The notes beneath the pieces were generated by a model, which searched no databases, had not been told where the DNA came from, and saw only the letters and a program-made list of their open reading frames with translations. The translations under genes were made by a program, and so were the position numbers. A stretch of 64,000 bases of DNA from NCBI RefSeq assembly GCF_003201355.1, contig NZ_QICL01000019.1, forward strand, positions 1 to 64,000, written 5' to 3'. The stretch's first letter is position 1. Each line of letters begins with the position of its first letter. This document shows positions 9,465 to 16,917 of the stretch, piece after piece. The DNA is from Indolivaga alginatilytica (GTDB lineage Bacteria; Bacteroidota; Bacteroidia; Bacteroidales; Dysgonomonadaceae).

Positions 9465-9472
9465 TATCTTTA
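9465..9472 (+). promoter_or_regulatory. Possible -7 box of the ASCH-like gene
   Basis: TATCTTTA, one base off TAnnTTTG, 22 bases before the start codon. Confidence 0.35.
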
Positions 9473-9494
9473 AAATCAAAAAGAATTATATTGT

Positions 9495-9950
9495 ATGGTA
9501 CATCTAGTTTATTGTGATGATAAGGCAAAGGTCTTAGAAAAGATATTAAATGGAGAGAAAACAATGATTGTACGGGGTGCTGCAGGTCGAAAAATACCTC
9601 ATAGTCGGGTATTTGAGGGCGAAACCCTTTATTTTATGAAAAAGGGGTCTAAGAAAATCACAGCAAAAGCCATAGTATTGAATGTTGAAAATTTGGTAAA
9701 ACTAACAGATGCGGAAATAATTTCCACACTTGAAACGAATCAAGCAAAACTAAGGCTTACAGATAATCAAAAAGAACGATGGCATAAAAAATGTCTTTGC
9801 TTAATTGAATTTAAAGATGTTGAAGAAATTACCCCGTTCGACTTTGACCATCAAGGCAATATGGATGATTGGTTGATTATCGAAAAAATAGAAGATGTAG
9901 TTGTAGGTACAAGCAAACCATATAATTATGACAATAGTCGATTTAAATGA
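9495..9950 (+). CDS. ASCH/PUA-like domain protein
   Basis: 151 residues, soluble. An early LEKILNGEKTMIVRGA stretch, EGETLYFMKKGSKKITAKAIV and a late CLCLIEFKDVEEI strand fit the ASCH fold, a PUA-related beta-barrel that binds RNA or modified nucleotides. Such proteins are common in accessory gene sets. It precedes the nucleotidyltransferase-HEPN gene on the same strand, but that gene has its own promoter-like box. Family assignment is by pattern only. Confidence 0.55.
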   Translation: MVHLVYCDDKAKVLEKILNGEKTMIVRGAAGRKIPHSRVFEGETLYFMKKGSKKITAKAIVLNVENLVKLTDAEIISTLETNQAKLRLTDNQKERWHKKCLCLIEFKDVEEITPFDFDHQGNMDDWLIIEKIEDVVVGTSKPYNYDNSRFK

Positions 9951-9971
9951 AAACCATTAAAAATATCTCTT

Positions 9972-9979
9972 TACCTTTG
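9972..9979 (+). promoter_or_regulatory. Probable -7 box of the NT-HEPN gene
   Basis: TACCTTTG fits TAnnTTTG. Its position implies a transcript start near 9985, which lies after the upstream in-frame GTG at 9981 and so favours the ATG at 9999. Confidence 0.5.
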
Positions 9980-9998
9980 TGTGTATAATTCAATCAGA

Positions 9999-10874
9999 AT
10001 GAAGAGAAGCATTGCATATTTGCCGAAAAATAAACAACAAGATTTATATTTCATTATCAATGAGATAAAAAAGCGGTTGCCCCAAACTGAAATGATAATT
10101 CTATATGGCAGCTATGCAAGGGATCAATTTGTGGACTTTGACGAAAGGGAAGAATTTGGCATCATAACATCTTTTCGCAGTGATTATGATGTGTTGGTGG
10201 TAACAAGTGGAATATCTGATAAGAGTGCAGGGCAAAAACTCGACAATGTAGAAAATATCTATTACAAAGACCCCGAAGGTCAAACCCCTCTGCAATTTAT
10301 CAATGAGGATATTAAAACCCTGAATAAACTGATTGAAGAAGGTCGTTATTTCTATACGCAGATAAAACAGGAAGGTGTTATTCTGTATGATAGCGGAAAA
10401 CATAAACTTGCCCGTCGTCGTAAGCTAAACTTTGACGAAATAAGACAACAAGCTCAGGAATATTTTAATCAGAAATTTAGAAAAGCAAATGGCTTTTTTG
10501 ATGGAGTAGAGTTTTATTCGAGTAAAAAAGATTATCAACTTGCATCTTTTAATCTGCATCAAGCAGCAGAAAACTATTATCATGCTATCCATTTGGTTTT
10601 TACGTTAAAAGATACTAAGCAACACAATCTTTTCAAATTATCTTCATCCGTTAAGCACTATTCAACAGATTTGACAAAAGTATTTCCCCAAAATACAGCA
10701 GAAGAAAAACGTTTGTTCAATTTGCTCAAAGATGCGTATGTCGAAGCGAGATATAATGCTGATTTTCTGGTAACAAAAGAGGATATTGACGCTCTTATTC
10801 CGAAAGTGGAATTACTAAGGGATATTACAAAACAGATATGTGAAAAGAAGATTGCCGAGTATACACAAATGTAA
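9999..10874 (+). CDS. Nucleotidyltransferase-HEPN fusion protein
   Basis: 291 residues from the ATG chosen here. The N-terminal half is a minimal nucleotidyltransferase: LYGSYARDQ followed by SDYDVLVV gives the G-S and D-x-D metal-binding motif, with about 24 residues between them. The C-terminal half (from about 150) is a HEPN-type four-helix domain, with ASFNLHQAAENYYHAIHLVF and DAYVEARYNADF. In split form these domains make MNT/HEPN toxin-antitoxin pairs; the single-chain form is common in Bacteroidota and has no settled role. I see no perfect R-x4-6-H RNase motif, so toxicity is doubtful. The longer start (GTG at 9981) is disfavoured by promoter position. Confidence 0.8.
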   Translation: MKRSIAYLPKNKQQDLYFIINEIKKRLPQTEMIILYGSYARDQFVDFDEREEFGIITSFRSDYDVLVVTSGISDKSAGQKLDNVENIYYKDPEGQTPLQFINEDIKTLNKLIEEGRYFYTQIKQEGVILYDSGKHKLARRRKLNFDEIRQQAQEYFNQKFRKANGFFDGVEFYSSKKDYQLASFNLHQAAENYYHAIHLVFTLKDTKQHNLFKLSSSVKHYSTDLTKVFPQNTAEEKRLFNLLKDAYVEARYNADFLVTKEDIDALIPKVELLRDITKQICEKKIAEYTQM

Positions 10875-10901
10875 CAATCGACTCATTAAAAAAGCGGCAT
10901 A

Positions 10902-11663
10902 GTGGAATACTTAGATCAACTACTTATAATCTGCCCACTTATATTCATCAGTGGATTTATTGACAGTATCGCAGGCGGAGGAGGACTTGTATCACTACCT
11001 ACCTACAACATCGCAGGCTTATCGCCCCATTTTGCATTGGGGACTAATAAGTTCAGCAGTTGCATAGGAACGTTTTTCAGCACTATGCGTTTTGTGAAGA
11101 ACAAAAGCTACAATCTCACCAGTGCCATTCCCTCCATTATATTTGCGTTTATAGGATCGGCTATCGGATCAAAAATTGCGGTATGTCTGGATGCTAAAAT
11201 ATTACAGTATGTTCTAGTTGGCGGAATACCTGTAATTGCAGTCGTGATCTTCAAAAAGAAGGATTTATCGAATATCAAACCTCGAAAGCAGTCAAAAGCC
11301 AAAGTGATTATCTTATCATCCGTTATAGGCTTTGTGATAGGCGGATATGACGGTTTCTTCGGACCCGGAACGGGCACTTTCCTTATATTAGCTTATACTT
11401 CTATTTTAGGTTTCGACCTTTTAACGAGTATGGGTAATGCAAAACTAGTGAATCTCACATCCAACATTGCCTCTTTTATTGTATTTGCAATAGAGGGTAA
11501 AATTCTCCTCGCAATAGGAATCCCTGCCGCTTTGTGTGCCATTGCAGGGCATTATATAGGCAGTGGACTTGCCATCAAAAACGGGCAAAAGGTTATTCGC
11601 CCGATGCTGATATTCGTTCTCTCGTTACTTCTGATAAAACTGGTTTGGGATCTGTTCTTTTAA
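10902..11663 (+). CDS. TauE/SafE family membrane permease
   Basis: 253 residues with about seven to eight membrane helices. The family halves are visible: GFIDSIAGGGGLVSLP near residue 20, and GFVIGGYDGFFGPGTGTFL near 150. Both are the paired glycine-rich motifs of the TSUP (sulfite exporter TauE/SafE) family, which moves sulfur-containing or small organic anions. The start is GTG. It lies 27 bases after the NT-HEPN gene, but a functional link is not obvious. Confidence 0.88.
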   Translation: MEYLDQLLIICPLIFISGFIDSIAGGGGLVSLPTYNIAGLSPHFALGTNKFSSCIGTFFSTMRFVKNKSYNLTSAIPSIIFAFIGSAIGSKIAVCLDAKILQYVLVGGIPVIAVVIFKKKDLSNIKPRKQSKAKVIILSSVIGFVIGGYDGFFGPGTGTFLILAYTSILGFDLLTSMGNAKLVNLTSNIASFIVFAIEGKILLAIGIPAALCAIAGHYIGSGLAIKNGQKVIRPMLIFVLSLLLIKLVWDLFF

Positions 11664-11665
11664 AC

Positions 11666-12334
11666 TCAATATTTAAAAGATATATAGCTATAAAAAGCAT
11701 CTTTAATTACATCGTTTGCTTCGTCATGAAACGGTACGCACGATTCCAGTATATCACATAATTTCGGATCTTTCGATCTTATGAATGGAAAAGGATTGCT
11801 ATCAATTTCTTTTGTATTTATCTTATCAGCACATTCTTTCAAAAAAAACATGGTAGTAATTAGCTTTATCGTCCTGTACAAGATTTCTTTTCGCTCTATG
11901 GTATCAGATGCATTAACTTCCAGCAATCGATAAATCTCACCTTTTAAATCTCTTATCAGGCTCTTTCGGCTAATGCCCCTTCTCATCAACAGATTTATGA
12001 TTCTTTCCTTCAAATCTAAAATTAAATTTGAAGGGTCATAAATTATTTCCGACCTGTAAATAATCGAAATTGGAACAACGTCGTAATTATGCAAAAATAC
12101 CGAGTCGTTCTGTTGAAGAAATTGTCGCTGAAAAATAAAAATACTGATCCTTATACCTTTATAGATATATCCTATGTTATAGGAATTATGTATTGTTTTA
12201 CTCGAAAAAAGTATATCTATATCACTTTCTTTTTTGAATGTTCCATGAGCTACCGACCCCGATAAAGCAATAGAGGCGTCCGGAAAAGAATTGTGCAGGC
12301 ATTCCATTAATTCAGTTGCTATTTTCAGATGCAT
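11666..12334 (-). CDS. Minimal nucleotidyltransferase, RiPP-locus copy 2
   Basis: 222 residues. The N-terminal half carries the polymerase-beta-type motif LSGSVAHGTFKKESDIDIL (G-S-x10-D-x-D), and the C-terminal half is helical. It is homologous over its full length to the gene at 14534 (also 222 residues; shared GSVA, SDIDIL, EIIYD and DLK stretches). The third carboxylate expected on the strand IRISIFIF is not evident, so activity is not certain. Its start overlaps the stop of the small helical gene upstream by one base (TAATG), implying translational coupling. It is the last gene of the RiPP-like group. Its role could be peptide nucleotidylation, control of its partner, or immunity. Confidence 0.75.
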   Translation of the reverse strand: MHLKIATELMECLHNSFPDASIALSGSVAHGTFKKESDIDILFSSKTIHNSYNIGYIYKGIRISIFIFQRQFLQQNDSVFLHNYDVVPISIIYRSEIIYDPSNLILDLKERIINLLMRRGISRKSLIRDLKGEIYRLLEVNASDTIERKEILYRTIKLITTMFFLKECADKINTKEIDSNPFPFIRSKDPKLCDILESCVPFHDEANDVIKDAFYSYISFKY

Positions 12335-12681
12335 TATCGTAAAAATTTAATCGTTATTTCAGGATCTTGAAGGGAAAAGTATTCCTGTTGCATTTCTTCC
12401 AGCATTTTTTTCAACGGTTGTATGGCACTTTCCGATATTGGAACTTCCAGAATTTTTCTGAGTTCTTCCACATAAGCAGTATACTCCTGAGTTGCCCGTA
12501 TTTTTTTATAAAGATATAAAACGCCAACTTCCAGATAATACAGGAAATAACGAGACTCCATAGAGGATTGCTTTTCAAACAGTTCTAATATATTTTGGAC
12601 TATGAAAATTTCTCCATATCCATCTATACCTTCCGAAAGCAGTAACTGTTCATTTGATAGTAAGGCTATTATTCTCTCCAT
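12334..12681 (-). CDS. Small helical partner protein, copy 2
   Basis: 115 residues, almost entirely predicted helix, no signal peptide. Homologous to the 118-residue protein at 15202: both have LLSN near the start, then a Y-K-x-I segment, YxxYxEELRxxLE, and end with LR. It contains no His at all, which excludes the R-x4-6-H active site of HEPN RNase toxins. Coupled by a TAATG overlap to the nucleotidyltransferase downstream. I do not recognise a named family. The fixed pairing suggests that the two products form a complex. Confidence 0.65.
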   Translation of the reverse strand: MERIIALLSNEQLLLSEGIDGYGEIFIVQNILELFEKQSSMESRYFLYYLEVGVLYLYKKIRATQEYTAYVEELRKILEVPISESAIQPLKKMLEEMQQEYFSLQDPEITIKFLR

Positions 12682-12717
12682 AACTTTTAAATAAAAATAA
12701 TACCCTAAATGGTATTT

Positions 12718-12843
12718 AAGGTCTCAGACCTTTTTATTGCTTTGGTGTAGGGGTGAATCTATGTGTTCACCCATCTGTATCGGGCTGACACATAGGTCTG
12801 CCCCTACGACTAAAAATATAGCATTAAATATTTTGTATTACTT
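12718..12843 (+). repeat. Dispersed intergenic repeat with nested insertion
   Basis: The head AAGGTCTCAGACCTTTTTAT and TGCTTTGG are present, and the tail GCATTAAATATTTTGTATTA is present. The middle, normally TAAGCATAACAG to TTATAAT, is replaced by the 61-bp hairpin element at 12747-12807. It lies between the Kelch gene and the second small-protein gene of the RiPP-like group. Confidence 0.8.
12747..12807. mobile_element. 61-bp inverted-repeat element (MITE/REP-like)
   Basis: Starts GTAGGGG and ends CCCCTAC. Inner complementary blocks are CTATGTGT with ACACATAG and ACCC with GGG(C), so the whole element folds into one long imperfect hairpin with a loop near ATCTGTATC. A smaller hairpin, GGGTGAA/TTCACCC, lies inside. 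No coding capacity. A diverged relic with the same junction (TTTTGGTGTAGGGTTGAATC on the minus strand) is at about 19023-19121. Confidence 0.65.
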
Positions 12844-12844
12844 A

Positions 12845-14122
12845 TTATTGAAAATCGGGCACAAAATAAGATTTTGTTTTTTGCAGTTCATCGACATCTA
12901 TACTATAAAGATTGTCTGATGGCATCCTTAGATTTTCAACATATTCAAGTCCGCCGATAATATATAAAATACCATCTTTACAGACCATTTCACTATACAT
13001 CAAGTCCAGATTAATTCGATAGGCATACATTTTACCGGATTCTACCTCATAGGTGAAGAGTAAATCGTGCTCGTATATATATATGACTCCCTCATTATAT
13101 GCCAAGGCGGGTCTCTCCAGTCCATGGGGTAGCTTTCTTACCATTTTATATTCTCCCGTGGATATATTGTAAGTATTAATATACCTTATAGGAGCTTTTG
13201 AAAAACCTCCTATTTGATATAGAATACTATCGACAACAATACTCTTTGTCTCTTTGAAATAAGCCATGTCATCCAATTCATACCAATAACCTGTTTCCAG
13301 ATTAAATAGATGAACCTTGTTTGTTAATTTTTTGCCATTATTGTTTTTCTTTATCGAGCCTCCCATTACAATAAGATTGTCTTGGAACACAGAAGATGCA
13401 AAATTGACAGCAGGATGTGGATTTGTCTTACTCGAAGAGATAGTATTATGCTCTATATCATACACTTCAACTTCGTCATTCAAATATTCAAGTTTTGGAT
13501 TTTTTGCAAGTTTTTTCCCTCCAAGTATATAAATTTTCCCCTCATAATAATGAATATTATGATATGCTCTTTTTGAAAATTGCAAGTCCGAAGAATACCA
13601 TGTATCACTGTTTATATCATATATTTGCAGTTTATTACTGCTATATTCCCATCTGTAGTAATCAAAAAGTTCGTTTCTCACAGAGCTGTCACCCCCTATA
13701 AGATATATTTTATTACCTACAAGTGCAGCACCAAATGCAAAGACTCCATTTTTAAGCGGTGCCAATTTTTCAAATTGAATACTCTCCTGCAAATACGTTC
13801 TATCGCCAACAACGGTTACTTCAGCAAGCGATTCCGATTTAGGGAGCATGTATACAATCTTACTTTTTCTTAACTCGGACAAGGATACTATTTTGGTATT
13901 ATAACCCAGAAAAGAGAATGTCAAAGAGTCTTGTTCCGATAATGAGGAGAACTCTTGTTCCGAAAAAAATCCGTCATTGTCGGTTGTTACCCCTATCTTA
14001 TTAAATGACACACTTACCCCTGCCATAGGTGTTCTGAATACGCCGTCTACGACCTGCATTTTCTCTTGAGCTGTAATAGTGCAAATTGAGTATATAAGTA
14101 GTAAAGTTAGAAGGACTCTCAT
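12845..14122 (-). CDS. Secreted carboxypeptidase-regulatory/Kelch protein
   Basis: 425 residues. A signal peptide (MRVLLTLLLIYSICTITAQ) is followed by a CarboxypepD_reg-like domain (about 25-110; PMAGVSVSFNKIGVTTDNDG, SFLGYNTKIV), and then Kelch-type beta-propeller repeats. The repeats show the GGxx/IYxIGG pattern: NKIYLIGGDSS, GKIYILGGKKL, DNLIVMGGSI, DSILYQIGGFS, DGILYIIGGLE. About six blades are likely. It acts outside the cytoplasm. It sits in the RiPP-like group, right after the precursor and its terminator. Beta-propeller proteins near Bacteroidota peptide loci could be sensors or immunity/receptor factors, but this is inference. Confidence 0.75.
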   Translation of the reverse strand: MRVLLTLLLIYSICTITAQEKMQVVDGVFRTPMAGVSVSFNKIGVTTDNDGFFSEQEFSSLSEQDSLTFSFLGYNTKIVSLSELRKSKIVYMLPKSESLAEVTVVGDRTYLQESIQFEKLAPLKNGVFAFGAALVGNKIYLIGGDSSVRNELFDYYRWEYSSNKLQIYDINSDTWYSSDLQFSKRAYHNIHYYEGKIYILGGKKLAKNPKLEYLNDEVEVYDIEHNTISSSKTNPHPAVNFASSVFQDNLIVMGGSIKKNNNGKKLTNKVHLFNLETGYWYELDDMAYFKETKSIVVDSILYQIGGFSKAPIRYINTYNISTGEYKMVRKLPHGLERPALAYNEGVIYIYEHDLLFTYEVESGKMYAYRINLDLMYSEMVCKDGILYIIGGLEYVENLRMPSDNLYSIDVDELQKTKSYFVPDFQ

Positions 14123-14154
14123 AAGAATACAACTCTTATAAATTTTTATTCAGG

Positions 14155-14185
14155 AGAAAAAAAGGGTGAAACTTAATCCACCCTT
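14155..14185 (-). terminator. Terminator after the peptide precursor
   Basis: On the minus strand AAGGGTG pairs with CACCCTT, followed by a run of T (14155-14161). It lies 12 bases past the precursor stop codon and before the Kelch gene. This would let the precursor message end early and be more abundant than the downstream genes, as is common in peptide loci. Confidence 0.75.
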
Positions 14186-14196
14186 AGATTAATACA

Positions 14197-14523
14197 TTAA
14201 GTTCCCATTCTGGGGCACCAGTCATTTTCAGGACACCAACCGCTGAAATCCTGCATCCCTGTTCCAATGCTAACACAACTACCATTACCAGAGGGACCGG
14301 GAAGACCATTAGCTCCAACACAGTTACAACCATCGATTCCGCCACGATTTTCCTCGTAAGGACATATGGGATCTTCTGAACTTGAATCATACAAGGTTGT
14401 ACCACCCTTTATTTCCTGTAAGTCAGACTTACTCAAAACCTGCAGCCTCTCTTCAAGACCCATTTCACTACTAAACTCAGCTTTTGCTAAATTTAGAGAG
14501 ATCATCTCTTTTTTTTGTTTCAT
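14197..14523 (-). CDS. Gly-Gly leader RiPP precursor peptide
   Basis: 108 residues. Residues 1-41 are a leader rich in Lys/Glu and Leu, ending LSKSDLQEIKGG. That matches the Gly-Gly leaders of Bacteroidales natural-product precursors (TIGR04149-like) cleaved by bacteriocin-type peptidases. The predicted core (42-108) is Gly-, Asp/Glu- and Cys-rich, with six Cys at 54, 66, 68, 83, 97 and 103. It contains GxCxC and a near-tandem WCPENDWCPR end. The gene lies 10 bases after the nucleotidyltransferase gene and is followed by its own terminator. It is the presumed substrate of the radical SAM/SPASM enzyme encoded upstream. Confidence 0.8.
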   Translation of the reverse strand: MKQKKEMISLNLAKAEFSSEMGLEERLQVLSKSDLQEIKGGTTLYDSSSEDPICPYEENRGGIDGCNCVGANGLPGPSGNGSCVSIGTGMQDFSGWCPENDWCPRMGT

Positions 14524-14533
14524 AGTTTTCTGT

Positions 14534-15202
14534 TTAATAGTTTATAAAAATGTAGCTATCGATAGCTTTTTGTATCAGTTTAAATGAATTTTGATGACAG
14601 GGATAGCACGCTCGCAATATATTGTATAGTTCTATGTCTTTTTCTTTTATAATAGAATAAGGGTCTATAGCTTCCTTTTTTGTAAGAATTTTGCTACTGT
14701 ATTCTTTCAGAAAGAAAATCGAGATTATATTATTCAAGATAGCATATAACGATTCTTTGTGTTCTATACAGTCCGATTTTCTATTGCTTAACAGTTCCTT
14801 AATTTCACTTTTTAAATCACTGATAAGAGTTTTCTTTAAGAGTTTTTTTCTCAATAAAAGATCGTCGATCCGATCCTTTAAATCGATGATCAATTTGTCA
14901 GAATCATAAATTATCTGAGAATAATAGATGTATCCGATTCGCAAATTTTGATAGTAGTAAAGCAAATCCAAGCTCTTCTGCCAAAATATTTTTTTATGAT
15001 ATGAGAATATACCTATCTTAATATCCTTATAATAGCCGTATACATAATACGAGTTCGTAAAGTCTTTATGCGAAACCAGAATATCTATGTCGCTATTTTC
15101 GTTATAAGACCCGTTTGCGACTGATCCGGTCAAAGCAATCGAGAGATCAGGGCAGGCAGAATGAAGATAGTCGATAATTTCCGTAGCTACTTGTTTGTGC
15201 AT
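14534..15202 (-). CDS. Minimal nucleotidyltransferase, RiPP-locus copy 1
   Basis: 222 residues, paralogue of the gene at 11666. The motif LTGSVANGSYNENSDIDIL contains the G-S-x10-D-x-D metal site; the rest is helical (LLLRKKLLKKTLISDLKSEI). As in the paralogue, the strand expected to carry a third acidic ligand (IKIGIFSYH) lacks it. Its ATG overlaps the stop of the upstream small gene (TAATG). It sits directly before the precursor gene, between maturase and substrate. A role in peptide modification, or in regulating its small partner, is plausible. No such role is established for this family. Confidence 0.75.
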   Translation of the reverse strand: MHKQVATEIIDYLHSACPDLSIALTGSVANGSYNENSDIDILVSHKDFTNSYYVYGYYKDIKIGIFSYHKKIFWQKSLDLLYYYQNLRIGYIYYSQIIYDSDKLIIDLKDRIDDLLLRKKLLKKTLISDLKSEIKELLSNRKSDCIEHKESLYAILNNIISIFFLKEYSSKILTKKEAIDPYSIIKEKDIELYNILRACYPCHQNSFKLIQKAIDSYIFINY

Positions 15203-15558
15203 TATCTCAAATTTTTTATAACTATACCAACAGTATCCGTATTGATAAAAAAATCAGTTTGCATTCTTTTTAAGAGTGCTTCCAGCAATAATATTACATT
15301 ATCCGACATCTGCTGCTCCAAAAGACATCTCAATTCTTCAGCATATAATTGATATTTAGGCATGCTCTTTATTTGTTTATAAAAAGCGATCACCGCAGTC
15401 TCAATCTGGCAGAAAGAGAAGTTGGTATCTAAAGATTCTCTCCTTCCGATTAGTCGTAGAATACTCCTGATTTCAAAATTCTCATTATAGCCTGTAGCAT
15501 TATTGATCAATAAATCATCGTTCGATAATAATCGAGCCAATATTGATAATTCTTCCAT
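15202..15558 (-). CDS. Small helical partner protein, copy 1
   Basis: 118 residues, all helical in appearance, no signal peptide, no His residue. Homologue of the protein at 12334. The start codon is three bases after the radical SAM stop codon, and the end overlaps the nucleotidyltransferase start, so three genes are tightly coupled. The absence of His rules out a canonical HEPN RNase. It could be an adaptor that brings the leader peptide to an enzyme, but it does not resemble the PqqD-type recognition element. Function unknown. Confidence 0.65.
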   Translation of the reverse strand: MEELSILARLLSNDDLLINNATGYNENFEIRSILRLIGRRESLDTNFSFCQIETAVIAFYKQIKSMPKYQLYAEELRCLLEQQMSDNVILLLEALLKRMQTDFFINTDTVGIVIKNLR

Positions 15559-15561
15559 CGG

Positions 15562-16917
15562 TCATATCTGGTTATAATTTTCCTTAATGGTTTCCTGATA
15601 CAGGTTTTTTACGAGGGAGTTAAACACCTGAGGGTATTGATTACAATTACCGGGGCGAATTCTTTTTTTACTTTTTAGTGATCTGATAACACATCCGCCT
15701 CCACAAAAAAGAACATATTTACATTTAATACACTTGTATCCGCTGATCTTATCATCAAACCACTTCTGATATCCTTCTTCTGATATTTCCAGATCAGGAA
15801 TATAGCTTCCAACCTTATGCTCAGGTTGTCCCACCACATCCCAACAGGAGTACAAATCACCCACCGGGTCAAAAATCAAACTACTAACCTGTGCACCACA
15901 GAAATAACCTTTATATTTCACATCCTTACCCAGTATCATGTTGTTTAGAATGGAAGATATCCCATAATCCTGACATGAAAGCTTAGAAGAAAGGTTTCCA
16001 GTTGCTTTTTGCTCCTGAAAAGAACTCATTAGATCCAATTGATTTATTTGAGGTTTCTCGCCCTCAGCCGGTGCTGCTCCCGAGTCTATGTCATCTCTCA
16101 AAAGAGCCCAGTACGCACTGAAATTTTCATAACCATACCAGCCTTTAGCTTCGAAAAGGCTCATTAATTCATTCATCTTGGTTAAAGAGTATTCACTTGT
16201 ATTTATTCTTAAACGTATAGTGATTCCCAACTTTAACAGATGGTCAATATTATTGGTAATTTTCTCAAAAGAGTCTTTATTCTTAAAGTGCGGCCTGTTT
16301 CGGTTTTGTATCTCTTCAACACCATCTAATGTGATTTGAAAGTGAAATAAATTACTATTCTCTTTTAAAAGATCAAAATAAGCGTCAATATCATATCCGT
16401 TTGTGGGAGCATAAAATGTGAAATTACATTTTTTACCTTTCTCTATAATATAAGATACAAGATCATAATTTTCAGCAAGAAACGGCTCGCCTCCATATAA
16501 CCCGATTACCTGTGTACATTGCTTATTTTCATATTTCTCATAGATAATATCAAAAGCTCTGTCAATTTTGTCTTTTGTTATTTTGTCTTTTGATGGACAT
16601 TTTGATGTATTTAACACTTCTTTTTCAAAACAATAAACACATCTGAGGTTACAGTCATACGACATGATAAACTGGAAGTTATATTTTTGGAATCTTCTGC
16701 TGTCATGAACTCCATCAGTTATACGTTTGATCAGTTCTAATTCCTGATCTTCTGTCAAGGAAGTCAGATACCCTCTCTTCACTAATTTACTCAAAGTGTT
16801 ATCAGAAACATTCTCTGTGCTTTTCCTTTTGAGGTAATCGTAAACATCCTTATTTATGATATCAAATGCATGTGTATAGCCATTCATTATAGCATACGTA
16901 TCTTTATCTACATTCAC
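15562..16917 (-). CDS. Radical SAM/SPASM peptide maturase
   Basis: 451 residues. The radical SAM cluster motif C-x3-C-x2-C is at C89, C93 and C96 (YDCNLRCVYCFE), and GLYGGEP is the SAM-binding glycine motif. The C-terminal SPASM domain is complete: FCGAQVSSLIFDPVGDLYSC, then KCIKCKYVLFCGGGC and a last Cys in GNCNQ, enough for two further 4Fe-4S clusters. The N-terminus (YAIMNGYTHAFDIINKDVYDYL) resembles peptide maturases of the Bacteroidales Gly-Gly precursor systems. The start is GTG, because an in-frame stop lies three codons upstream; ATG at residue 11 is an alternative. It heads the operon and probably makes thioether or C-C crosslinks in the precursor. Confidence 0.88.
   Translation of the reverse strand: MNVDKDTYAIMNGYTHAFDIINKDVYDYLKRKSTENVSDNTLSKLVKRGYLTSLTEDQELELIKRITDGVHDSRRFQKYNFQFIMSYDCNLRCVYCFEKEVLNTSKCPSKDKITKDKIDRAFDIIYEKYENKQCTQVIGLYGGEPFLAENYDLVSYIIEKGKKCNFTFYAPTNGYDIDAYFDLLKENSNLFHFQITLDGVEEIQNRNRPHFKNKDSFEKITNNIDHLLKLGITIRLRINTSEYSLTKMNELMSLFEAKGWYGYENFSAYWALLRDDIDSGAAPAEGEKPQINQLDLMSSFQEQKATGNLSSKLSCQDYGISSILNNMILGKDVKYKGYFCGAQVSSLIFDPVGDLYSCWDVVGQPEHKVGSYIPDLEISEEGYQKWFDDKISGYKCIKCKYVLFCGGGCVIRSLKSKKRIRPGNCNQYPQVFNSLVKNLYQETIKENYNQI

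Noticed and set aside
13317-13873. Several plus-strand ORFs of 64-97 codons opposite the Kelch gene
   Set aside because: They are antisense shadows of a well-supported coding frame and show no family likeness.
12334-15202. Reading the two nucleotidyltransferase modules as ordinary MNT/HEPN toxin-antitoxin systems
   Set aside because: The small partners contain no His, so the R-x4-6-H RNase motif of HEPN toxins cannot be present. The setting is a peptide-modification locus.
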